Shown here: piece after piece, positions 7,226 through 14,291 of the stretch
How the letters are laid out: every line of letters begins with the position of its first letter
How positions within the stretch are numbered: position 1 is the first letter of the stretch
Assembly (NCBI RefSeq): GCF_035492835.1
Contig: NZ_DATJIY010000174.1
Span: forward strand, 1-25,787
Reading direction: 5' to 3'
DNA: 25,787 nt
DNA from: Dinghuibacter sp035492835
GTDB lineage: Bacteria > Bacteroidota > Bacteroidia > Chitinophagales > Chitinophagaceae
Made by a program: the position numbers and the translations under genes
Notes under the pieces: generated by a model
Database searches by the model: none
Seen by the model: only the letters and a program-made list of their open reading frames with translations
Told to the model about the DNA's origin: nothing

Positions 7226-8737
7226 ATGGCTTACCGTACCGCTTTATCGAAACTCCTGGCGTGTTTGGCCCTGCTGGCGGCGGGCTGCTCCGGCAGCCGC
7301 GTTGCGTCCTATACGCCCGACATGAAGTATTCGCCGGAAGTGCTCCACAAGGACTTCCGTTTGCTCACGTCCGTCATGGTGGCGGACCACCCGAGCCTCT
7401 ACTGGTATACGCCCAAGGACAGCATCCGGTATTATTTCGAGCAGGCCGACGCCAGCATCACCGCCCCGATGACCGAAGCGGCTTTCCGGAACCTCGTGGC
7501 GGCAACCCTGGCGCACATCCGTTGTGGGCACACCGGGGTGCGGTATTCGACGCAATACGAGGAGTATACGACCCGGCACACCGCCCCGCAGTTCCCTTTC
7601 CAGGTAAAGATACTGGCATCGCCCGACGGCCCTTCGCTGGCCCTGGTGTTCAGCCCCTACGTGCGGGATACGGTCTTTAAACCGGGGGACGTGATCACGT
7701 CGATCAACGGTCTTCCCGCGGCCACGGTGATAGACAGCATGCGCCGGTTCTTCTCCGTCGACGGCAATTGCTACAACTTTGCCTACCAGCGGATCAGCGG
7801 CGACTTCCCGCTTTGGTACCAGAGCATCTTCGGACGTGACTCGATATACACCGTCGGTATAAGCCGCCCCGGCAGGGAAGACTTTGCGGCGCCCGTCCGC
7901 GCCTTCGACCTGCAAAAAGACACGAGCCTGGCCCAGGCCCTTAAGTTCTGGGAAATGGGAGCGCCCCTCCGGATGTCTAAACAGGAGGAGCTCGCACAGA
8001 TCCGAAACCTGCGTATCGACAGCTCGGGTAAATTGGCCGTGCTGACCCTTCGCACCTTCGACGAGGGTTTCTCCAAAAGTTTTATCCGCCAGAGTTTCGA
8101 GATCCTCCGGAAGGAAAAGATCCCCAACCTCGTCATCGACCTGCGCACCAATTCAGGGGGGCAGCTGTCGAACGCCGTGCTGCTGGCGGAATACCTGAAG
8201 CCATCCGATTTTGTTTTTGTGGATTCGGTGTACGCGGCTACCCGGCACATCAGCTATAAAAGTTATATGGACCACAGCTTCCTGCCGCAGCTGGGGATGA
8301 CCTTCCTGACGCGGAAACGGGAGGACGGGTACTATCATTTCACCAGCCTGGAAGGGAAGCGCTATCGTCCCATCAGGCGCGATCATTACCGGGGACACGT
8401 GTACGTCCTCACCGGTGGGTTCACGTTCTCCGCGGCGTCCATCTTTACCGCCAATATGAAGGGCACCCAGGACGTAACCGTTATCGGGGAAGAGACCGGT
8501 GGCGGATACTATGGAAACGACGGAATTTACATCCCCGACATTACGCTCCCGGGGACACGGCTCCGGGTGTCGATTCCGCTCTTCCGGATGGTGATAAATC
8601 ATCGTTTTCCCAAGGATGGACGCGGGGTGCAACCGGACATCGAAATCGTCCCGACGACAGCGGATATACGGGGGGCTATCGACCCGAAGATGCGGAAGGT
8701 GCTTGAACTGGTGGGGCTGCCCGTCGTAGACCTCTAG
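7226..8737 (+). CDS. S41-family peptidase, lipoprotein
   Basis: This 503-aa exported protease has a type II signal peptide: a hydrophobic stretch ends in 'LLAAGC', with the lipidated cysteine at C21. There is an N-terminal helical region, a PDZ-like segment around 145-170 ('FKPGDVITSINGLPA'), and the S41 core. The core shows 'LVIDLRTNSGG' (302-312) and the nucleophile serine S402 in 'GGFTFSAASIF', followed by 'GEETGGG' (421-427). Such tail-specific proteases cleave or process periplasmic proteins or peptides. Residues after C21 (S-G-S-R) show no acidic surface-export signal, so a periplasm-facing anchor is likely. It is the last gene of the operon with the IMPase and thiL, an unusual pairing. 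Its stop TAG shares the bases CTAG with the stop of the convergent nagA. Confidence 0.9.
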   Translation: MAYRTALSKLLACLALLAAGCSGSRVASYTPDMKYSPEVLHKDFRLLTSVMVADHPSLYWYTPKDSIRYYFEQADASITAPMTEAAFRNLVAATLAHIRCGHTGVRYSTQYEEYTTRHTAPQFPFQVKILASPDGPSLALVFSPYVRDTVFKPGDVITSINGLPAATVIDSMRRFFSVDGNCYNFAYQRISGDFPLWYQSIFGRDSIYTVGISRPGREDFAAPVRAFDLQKDTSLAQALKFWEMGAPLRMSKQEELAQIRNLRIDSSGKLAVLTLRTFDEGFSKSFIRQSFEILRKEKIPNLVIDLRTNSGGQLSNAVLLAEYLKPSDFVFVDSVYAATRHISYKSYMDHSFLPQLGMTFLTRKREDGYYHFTSLEGKRYRPIRRDHYRGHVYVLTGGFTFSAASIFTANMKGTQDVTVIGEETGGGYYGNDGIYIPDITLPGTRLRVSIPLFRMVINHRFPKDGRGVQPDIEIVPTTADIRGAIDPKMRKVLELVGLPVVDL

Positions 8738-9858
8738 AGCATTTCTTCGCCGGCCAGGAAGACCTTTTTCACCCGGTATTCGTTATCGAACCAGACAAGA
8801 CTGGCCTCCTTATTGGGCGCAATGACGCCCAGCCGCGCCTCGAGACCCATTACGCGCGCGGGATAGAGCGATGCCATGCGCAGCGCCTCGTCGAGAGGGA
8901 TACCGATGTGCTCCACGCAATTTTGCACCGACTTGATCATCGTGAGGGCGGAACCGGAGAGCGTGCCGTCAGGGAGGACGAACTTGTCCCCGGAGCGTTG
9001 GTGCCGGTAGGTCCCGCGGTCGTTTTCGGTAACGGCATCGGTGATCAGGAATAGCTTATCACCCAGCATCCTTTTGGCAAGACCGATCACCGGGAAGTCG
9101 ACGTGGTAGCCGTCCGCCACGACGCTTACCGGGACGCCCTTGTCGAGCAGCGCGCCCACCATGCCCGGGGCGCGGTGGGATAGAGGGCTCATGGCGTTGA
9201 ACAAGTGGGTGGCGACCGGTATGCCCCAGCCAAAACCCTCGAGCGCCTCGGCATACGTGGCGTTGGTGTGCCCGGCCGAAACCACGACGCCTGCCTCGAG
9301 TAACTGGGCGACGATATCGCTGGCGCAGCGCTCGGGCGCCAGCGTCATCATGGTCAGGTGACCGGCGGCCCGCTCCAGGAGGATCTCCACCTTTTTTGTT
9401 TCGGGGATTTGGATAAAAGATTCCAGGTGCGCGCCCCGCTTGGCGGGATTGATGTACGGGCCTTCGAGGTGGAGACCCAGCACACCCTTGCCGTCATAAG
9501 CCTTTACTGCGTCTATCGCCGCATTCATGAGGTCGTCGGACTGCGTCGCCATCGTGGGTTGGAAGTAGGCGGCGCCGCCTTCAAGACAATATCGGTAGGT
9601 GGCTTTTATAGCATCGACGCTGGGGTGCTCCGAGAAAAGCATCCCCTTTCCGCCGTATATCTGGAGGTCGATGAACGCCGGAGACAAGTGGCCACCTTCG
9701 AGGTCGATCACGGTGGGGGGACCGTCGGGGGTGGTTTCGCGCGCGACGTCGACGCCTTTGCGGATTTCTTTTATGCGGGTACCCGTGATGATGACCGCGT
9801 GGCCGTCCAGGGTCTCGGTGCCCGTGTGTATCAGACCGTTGTGGAAGATGGTTCTCAT
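8734..9858 (-). CDS. nagA: N-acetylglucosamine-6-phosphate deacetylase
   Basis: NagA removes acetate from GlcNAc-6-phosphate, feeding amino-sugar catabolism and cell-wall recycling in the cytoplasm. The 374-aa protein has the amidohydrolase layout with the NagA signatures 'FIDLQIYGGKG' (62-72), 'LGLHLEGPYINPAKRGAH' (127-144, metal ligand E132), 'SAGHTNAT' (H197), 'ATHLFNAM' (H218) and 'LITDAV' (catalytic D274). The usual first H-x-H is replaced by QIY, as in E. coli-like NagA. The start is the ATG at 9858, which overlaps the nitrilase stop (ATGA). The frame stays open much further upstream, but that portion is arginine/proline-rich and is the shadow of the nitrilase gene. No nagB or PTS gene is next to it. 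The 3' end meets the S41 gene tail to tail. Confidence 0.93.
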   Translation of the reverse strand: MRTIFHNGLIHTGTETLDGHAVIITGTRIKEIRKGVDVARETTPDGPPTVIDLEGGHLSPAFIDLQIYGGKGMLFSEHPSVDAIKATYRYCLEGGAAYFQPTMATQSDDLMNAAIDAVKAYDGKGVLGLHLEGPYINPAKRGAHLESFIQIPETKKVEILLERAAGHLTMMTLAPERCASDIVAQLLEAGVVVSAGHTNATYAEALEGFGWGIPVATHLFNAMSPLSHRAPGMVGALLDKGVPVSVVADGYHVDFPVIGLAKRMLGDKLFLITDAVTENDRGTYRHQRSGDKFVLPDGTLSGSALTMIKSVQNCVEHIGIPLDEALRMASLYPARVMGLEARLGVIAPNKEASLVWFDNEYRVKKVFLAGEEML

Positions 9859-10649
9859 AGTGCGATGTTGAATTCGTCGGCGTCGCGGAGGAAGGGATAG
9901 CGTCCGCGGGCCTCTTCCAGGTGCGCCTTTTCCAGGGTGAGGGTGTGCGTTTCCTCGACACCGGAACGATGGTAGAAGATGTCGCCCAGCGGGCCGATCA
10001 CCATCGAGTCCCCGGCATAACCGATGTCCTTCCCGTCGCGTCCGACGCGGTTGACGCCCACGACGTAGCACTGGTTCTCGATGGCCCTTGCCTGCAGGAG
10101 CGATGCCCAGGCCAGGGTCCGTCGTTCGGGCCAGTTGGCGACATATACCAGGACGTCGTACTCCGGCTGACCCGTTTGGTCCATCCGGTTGCGCGCCCAG
10201 ACGGGGAAACGGAGGTCATAACATACCAGGAGGTTCAGCCGCCATCCCTTTATCGACGCGATCAGCCGTTTATCTCCGGGGGTGTAGTGCCGGTCTTCCC
10301 CCGCATAACCAAAAAGATGGCGTTTGTCATACACGCCGTATTGCCCGTTGGGGAGCATCCAGACCAGGCGGTTATAAAAGGACTCCCCTTCCCTGGCGAT
10401 AAAACTGCCGGTCAGGGCGGTACGTTTTTCGGCGGCCGTCGCCTTCAGCCAATCCATCGTCGGGCCGTCCATGGGCTCGGCCAGCCGTTCGGCGTCCATG
10501 CTGAATCCGGTGGAGAACATTTCCGGGAGGACGATGACTTCGGTTTTTTCGCTTATAGCGCCTATCATCTCTCCCAGGTGCTTTAAGTTCGCTTCCTTGT
10601 CCTCCCAACGGAGGTCGGCCTGGAGAAGCGTGAGGGTGAGTGTGGACAT
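9855..10649 (-). CDS. Nitrilase-superfamily omega-amidase-like hydrolase
   Basis: This 264-aa C-N hydrolase has the catalytic Glu-Lys-Cys triad: E43 in 'VLPEMFSTGFS', K109 in 'YDKRHLF' and C143 in 'LLVCYDLRFPVW'. These exact contexts match the YafV/Nit2 branch, which hydrolyses alpha-ketoglutaramate or ketosuccinamate and acts in metabolite repair after transamination. It is cytoplasmic and of normal family length. It heads a two-gene unit with nagA (ATGA overlap, 9858-9855), and an exact -7 box lies 4 bases before its ATG. The pairing with an amino-sugar deacetylase is of unclear meaning. Another C-N hydrolase specificity is possible, but the motif contexts favour omega-amidase. Confidence 0.87.
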   Translation of the reverse strand: MSTLTLTLLQADLRWEDKEANLKHLGEMIGAISEKTEVIVLPEMFSTGFSMDAERLAEPMDGPTMDWLKATAAEKRTALTGSFIAREGESFYNRLVWMLPNGQYGVYDKRHLFGYAGEDRHYTPGDKRLIASIKGWRLNLLVCYDLRFPVWARNRMDQTGQPEYDVLVYVANWPERRTLAWASLLQARAIENQCYVVGVNRVGRDGKDIGYAGDSMVIGPLGDIFYHRSGVEETHTLTLEKAHLEEARGRYPFLRDADEFNIAL

Positions 10650-10653
10650 GCGT

Positions 10654-10661
10654 CAAATGTA
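10654..10661 (-). promoter_or_regulatory. -7 box of the nitrilase-nagA unit
   Basis: The minus strand reads TACATTTG (exact TAnnTTTG), 4 bases before the ATG at 10649. It separates this unit from recX just upstream and predicts a nearly leaderless mRNA. Confidence 0.5.
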
Positions 10662-10691
10662 AGGATTTACCCGCGTGCCTGAGCGCGGCGG

Positions 10692-11165
10692 CTAGGCGTT
10701 CACGATACCGTCCACGGCCCTGGCCGCCAGATCGGGCTCGTAACCCTTGTAGAGCAGGTAGGACATCGTTTTGGCGCGCGCAACGAAGGGCTCTTCACCG
10801 GCAAGGCTGCGGTACTTCTCTTCGGCGAGCTTTTGGAGGGTGCCGGCGTAGTCGGCGGGGTCGATCTGCGCCAGGCCTTTGCGGATGCAGTAGGCGGAAA
10901 CCTGGCGGTTTTTGAGCTCGGCCTCGATCCGTCGTTTACCCCAGTGCTTCATGCGGAACTTGCCGCCGGCGTACTGGATGGCAAAGCGCTCTTCGTCCAG
11001 GTAGTTGTCCTCGATGAGCTTGGAGATCAGCGTTTCGACTTCGTCCTTCCTCAGGCCAAAGCCGTATAGCTTTTCCTTTACTTCCTGGTGACAGCGTTCC
11101 TGATAGGCGCAGTAGTGCCTGATCTTTTGAAGGGCTTGTTCGTTGGATAGACGTACGGGGCGCAT
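10692..11165 (-). CDS. recX: RecX-family regulator of RecA
   Basis: RecX binds RecA filaments and modulates recombination and SOS induction. The 157-aa protein is almost wholly helical and carries the three-helix repeats typical of the family: 'YCAYQERCHQEVKEKLYGFG' (18-37), 'LIEDNYLDEERFAIQYAGGK' (about 50-69), then 'WGKRRIEAELKNRQVS' and 'CIRKGLAQI'. The WGK/RRI context is characteristic. Length matches other Bacteroidota RecX proteins. It stands alone, not next to recA, and is divergent from the nitroreductase. A TATCTTTG -7 box lies 14 bases upstream, within an inverted repeat shared with the divergent promoter. No LexA-type operator was recognised. Confidence 0.9.
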   Translation of the reverse strand: MRPVRLSNEQALQKIRHYCAYQERCHQEVKEKLYGFGLRKDEVETLISKLIEDNYLDEERFAIQYAGGKFRMKHWGKRRIEAELKNRQVSAYCIRKGLAQIDPADYAGTLQKLAEEKYRSLAGEEPFVARAKTMSYLLYKGYEPDLAARAVDGIVNA

Positions 11166-11179
11166 GGTCGCTAAAAGGA

Positions 11180-11187
11180 CAAAGATA
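11180..11187 (-). promoter_or_regulatory. -7 box of recX
   Basis: The minus strand reads TATCTTTG (exact TAnnTTTG), 14 bases before the ATG at 11165. Most of it forms the left arm of the inverted repeat AAGATA-ATAG-TATCTT (11182-11197). Confidence 0.5.
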
Positions 11188-11191
11188 ATAG

Positions 11192-11198
11192 TATCTTG
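11192..11198 (+). promoter_or_regulatory. Putative -7 box of the nitroreductase gene
   Basis: The plus strand reads TATCTTG, one T short of TAnnTTTG, 5 bases before the ATG at 11204. It forms the right arm of the inverted repeat shared with the recX promoter. Confidence 0.35.
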
Positions 11199-11203
11199 CG
11201 GCC

Positions 11204-11779
11204 ATGACTGGAATAGATGATGTAATAAGGCTGCGCCGGACGGTGAAGCCGGTTTTTATGAATGGCGGCAGCATTCCGGACGCCGAGGTCCGTGAGCTGT
11301 TGGAGCTGGCGGACTGGGCGCCCACGCACGCGCATACCGAACCCTGGTACTTCGTGGTATTCGCCGGGGATGCGGTGCGGCAGTTCGACCGGGATCATGC
11401 GGAGCTGTATAAGGAGCACACACCGGCGGACAAGTTCCTGACGGCTACCTATGAGAAGCTGGAGAAGATGGGTAAGACGGCGAGCCACCTGATCGTATTG
11501 TGTATGAAGCGCGGGAACAACCCGAATATCCCCGAGCAGGAAGAGGTGGTGGCCACGGCTTGCGCGGCGGAGAATCTGCTCTTGGCCGCGTCGGCCAGGG
11601 GTTTGGCGGTGTACTGGGGCACCGGGGGCCGGACGTATCACCCGGCAATGAAGGAATACCTCGGGCTGGGCGAAGCGGATAAGGTACTCGGTCTTTTATA
11701 CCTCGGGTACGCAGACAATGTACAGGCGCCCGGGCAGCGGATAAAACCGCTGGAAGAAAAGGTGCGCTGGGTGCGGTAG
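11204..11779 (+). CDS. Nitroreductase-family FMN oxidoreductase
   Basis: This 191-aa protein has the nitroreductase fold signatures. The N-terminal 'IDDVIRLRRTVKP' (4-16) holds the Arg pair that contacts FMN phosphate. 'LLELADWAPTHAHTEPWYF' (33-51) is the active-site segment, 'ACAAENLLLAASARGLAVYW' lies near 120-140, and 'LGLLYLGYA' follows. It most resembles the small YdjA-like branch, which uses NAD(P)H and FMN to reduce nitro compounds or other electrophiles; the physiological substrate is unknown. It is cytoplasmic, probably a dimer, and a single gene divergent from recX. The start is 5 bases after a -7-like box. After its stop, 117 bases precede the permease start. Confidence 0.88.
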   Translation: MTGIDDVIRLRRTVKPVFMNGGSIPDAEVRELLELADWAPTHAHTEPWYFVVFAGDAVRQFDRDHAELYKEHTPADKFLTATYEKLEKMGKTASHLIVLCMKRGNNPNIPEQEEVVATACAAENLLLAASARGLAVYWGTGGRTYHPAMKEYLGLGEADKVLGLLYLGYADNVQAPGQRIKPLEEKVRWVR

Positions 11780-11853
11780 CTTCCTGCCGCGGCCGCCCAC
11801 GGACGCGGGTTGTATCGAAAGCGAACGCCGCGCGCTTCCCGGCCCTCTGAAAA

Positions 11854-11890
11854 TGAGGCGATTACTGCGTGGCACCTTTTGTGCGCCTCA
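11854..11890 (+). promoter_or_regulatory. Inverted repeat in the leader of the FtsX-like permease
   Basis: TGAGGCG (11854-11860) pairs exactly with CGCCTCA (11884-11890), enclosing a second small stem GCAC/GTGC (11872-11875 with 11881-11884). It ends 6 bases before the ATG at 11897. It could be an mRNA hairpin that limits ribosome access, an operator, or a weak terminator of the nitroreductase transcript. No typical -7 box is seen in this 117-base gap. Confidence 0.3.
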
Positions 11891-11896
11891 AAGGGT

Positions 11897-14272
11897 ATGT
11901 TACTCAACAACTACATCCGCGTCGCCTGGCGGAATATGTCCAGGAACAAAATGTCCGCGGTCATCAATATCGTGGGTCTGGCCGTGGGATTGGCGGTAGC
12001 TCTGCTCATCGGGCTGTGGATCGCCGACGAGCTGGGCTTTAACCATTGGCACCGGAATCACCGCCGGATCGCACAGGCGATGGATACCCAGGTGTTTAAC
12101 GGGTCTTCGACGACCGGCGACCAGGTAGCGATCCCCCTGAAGAACGAGTTGGAGACAAAATATGGCCGTTATTTCCGGTCCCTGGCGCTCACGACCGGTC
12201 AAAACCCGGTGTTGCTGAGTATCGGGACCAAGCAGGTGTCGGAAACCGGCATGTTCGTCGAACCTGCGTTCGCGCCGATGTTTACGCTCAGGATGACGGA
12301 AGGAAGCGCGGAGGCGTTAAAGGACCCTTCGGCGATCCTTATATCCGGCTCGGCCGCCAGGGCGTTGTTTGGGGATGCAGACCCTATGGGTAAGACCGTG
12401 AGCCTCGATGGTATGGCAGACCTGGCGGTGGCCGGCGTGTACGAGGACCTCCCGCAAAACACTACGCTATCGCCGGTAAAATTCCTGGGCGCCTTTGACA
12501 AATTCCTACAGATCGCGCACATGGAAAACGTCAGGCAGAATTGGGGCAACCATAGTTTTGGCCTGTACGCCCTGCTGGACGATCCTGCGGAATTGAATCG
12601 CCTCAACGCACTCGTCCGCGATGTGCCTGGGCAGCATATAGAAGGGAGCCACGAGACGGTGCTGTTCCATCCGATGGACCGCTGGCGGTTGTACAGCGAA
12701 TTCACCGGGGGCCGGGAATCGGGCGGCCGTATCCGGTTCGTGTGGATGTTCGGTCTGATCGGTCTGTTCGTGCTACTGCTGGCCTGTATCAATTTTATGA
12801 ACCTGTCGACCGCCCGGAGCGAGCGGCGGGCCAGGGAGGTCGGCATACGGAAGGCCATCGGCTCGCACCGGAGACAATTGATAGGCCAGTTCCTTTGCGA
12901 ATCGCTGTTGATGTCCGCCCTGGCGGCGGTGCTGGCGATCCTGCTGGCGCAGCTGGCCTTGCCGGTATTCAACGAGCTTTCGGATAAAAAGACGTACATC
13001 CCGGTGGAAAGTCCCGGGTTTTGGGCGCTGGCCGTGGGCTTTACGCTGTGCGCCGGTCTGGTCGCGGGCAGCTACCCCGCCTTCTTCCTGTCGGCCATGC
13101 GGCCTATCCGGATACTCAAAGGCGTTTATAAGACGGGACGTTCGGCCGCCCTGCCGCGCCAGATATTGGTCGTCTTACAGTTCACCACTTCGGTAGCGCT
13201 CATCCTGGGTACCCTGGTGGTATTCCAGCAAATACAGTACGCCAAGGACCGGCCGGTGGGTTACGGACGCCAGGGGTTGTTGTCGGTCACCCTGTACGAT
13301 CAGAACGCTTATCGAGGGTTCGAGGCTTTGCGCAACGACTTGTTGCAAACGGGCGCCGCGACGGCGGTGGCGGAATCGTCGAGCCCGGCGACGCATATCT
13401 GGAACAACTACGGCGACCTGGATTGGACGGGTAAGGACCCGGCGCTGAGCGCGATGTTCGGGATGATCGCGGTAACGCACGATTTTGGCAGGACCATGGG
13501 ATGGGCGGTCCGGCAAGGACGGGACTTCTCCAGGGCCTTCCCGACGGATACGGGGGCCTTTATCGTCAACGAGGCGGCGGTGCGCTTGATGGGGCTGAAG
13601 CACCCGGTCGGGGAAACGGTGCAATGGGAGGGTAAGCAGCACACCATCGTAGGCGTCGTAAAGGACCTGGTCATGGAGTCCCCCTACGAGCCGGTGAAAC
13701 CCACCGTTTTTTTTCTGCAATACAATAGCTGGCTTGGTTTTTTGACCATCCGCATTACGCCCACCCTGCCGGCGGCGACAGCGATCTCCCGGATGGAGAC
13801 CGTCTTTAAACATTACGAGCCGGGCGCCCCCTTCGACTATCAATTCGTGGACGCCGGTTACGCGCAGAAGTTTTCGGATGAACAGCGGGTGGGCAACCTG
13901 TCGGGTATATTCGCTGGCCTGGCGATCTTTATTTCCTGTCTCGGGTTGTTCGGGCTCGCGTCCTTCGTCGCCGAACAGCGGACAAAGGAGATCGGTATCC
14001 GGAAGGTGCTCGGGGCTTCGGTCCCGGACCTATGGCGGATGTTGTCGGAGAGTTTTTTGCGGCTGGTTTTCCTGGCGTTGTTGATAGCGGCCCCCGTTGC
14101 ATTCTTTGTCATGCGGCAGTGGCTGCAGCACTATACCTACCGGACGACGATCTCGGGTTGGTTGTTTGCGGCGGTGGGCGCAGGCGTTTGCCTGCTGACG
14201 CTGGCGACGGTGAGCGCGCAGGCGTTCAGGGCGGCGACGGCTAACCCGGTGAAGAGCCTCAGGACGGAATAA
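11897..14272 (+). CDS. FtsX-like (MacB-type) ABC transporter permease
   Basis: This 791-aa inner-membrane protein belongs to the duplicated FtsX-like permease family that is abundant in Bacteroidota. It starts 'MLLNNYIRVAWRNMSRNK', followed by a membrane helix ('IVGLAVGLAVALLIGLWI') and a MacB-type periplasmic domain. A block of helices follows, with the coupling motif 'ARSERRAREVGIRKAIGS'. After a second periplasmic domain comes a C-terminal helix block with 'EQRTKEIGIRKVLGASVP'. Such permeases work with a MacB-like ATPase to drive efflux or lipoprotein/peptide export, but no ATPase gene is in this window. The ATG at 11897 was chosen because the family starts there and bases 'aaaggg' precede it; the upstream open codons are not family-like. 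It is convergent with jetC and paralogous to the permease at 19742-22117. Confidence 0.9.
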   Translation: MLLNNYIRVAWRNMSRNKMSAVINIVGLAVGLAVALLIGLWIADELGFNHWHRNHRRIAQAMDTQVFNGSSTTGDQVAIPLKNELETKYGRYFRSLALTTGQNPVLLSIGTKQVSETGMFVEPAFAPMFTLRMTEGSAEALKDPSAILISGSAARALFGDADPMGKTVSLDGMADLAVAGVYEDLPQNTTLSPVKFLGAFDKFLQIAHMENVRQNWGNHSFGLYALLDDPAELNRLNALVRDVPGQHIEGSHETVLFHPMDRWRLYSEFTGGRESGGRIRFVWMFGLIGLFVLLLACINFMNLSTARSERRAREVGIRKAIGSHRRQLIGQFLCESLLMSALAAVLAILLAQLALPVFNELSDKKTYIPVESPGFWALAVGFTLCAGLVAGSYPAFFLSAMRPIRILKGVYKTGRSAALPRQILVVLQFTTSVALILGTLVVFQQIQYAKDRPVGYGRQGLLSVTLYDQNAYRGFEALRNDLLQTGAATAVAESSSPATHIWNNYGDLDWTGKDPALSAMFGMIAVTHDFGRTMGWAVRQGRDFSRAFPTDTGAFIVNEAAVRLMGLKHPVGETVQWEGKQHTIVGVVKDLVMESPYEPVKPTVFFLQYNSWLGFLTIRITPTLPAATAISRMETVFKHYEPGAPFDYQFVDAGYAQKFSDEQRVGNLSGIFAGLAIFISCLGLFGLASFVAEQRTKEIGIRKVLGASVPDLWRMLSESFLRLVFLALLIAAPVAFFVMRQWLQHYTYRTTISGWLFAAVGAGVCLLTLATVSAQAFRAATANPVKSLRTE

Positions 14273-14273
14273 G

Positions 14274-14291
14274 CCTCGGCGGTCGCCGCGG
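14274..14291. terminator. GC-rich hairpin between convergent genes
   Basis: The whole gap between the permease stop and the jetC stop can fold as an 8-bp stem-like structure (CCTCGGC with GCCGCGG, one mismatch, four-base loop). There is no T-tract on either side, so it is at best a weak or pause-type bidirectional terminator. Confidence 0.35.

Noticed and set aside
9858..10071. Longer N-terminus for NagA (71 extra residues)
   Set aside because: The extra part is arginine/proline-rich antifamily sequence lying over the nitrilase gene. The ATGA overlap and family alignment place the start at 9858.
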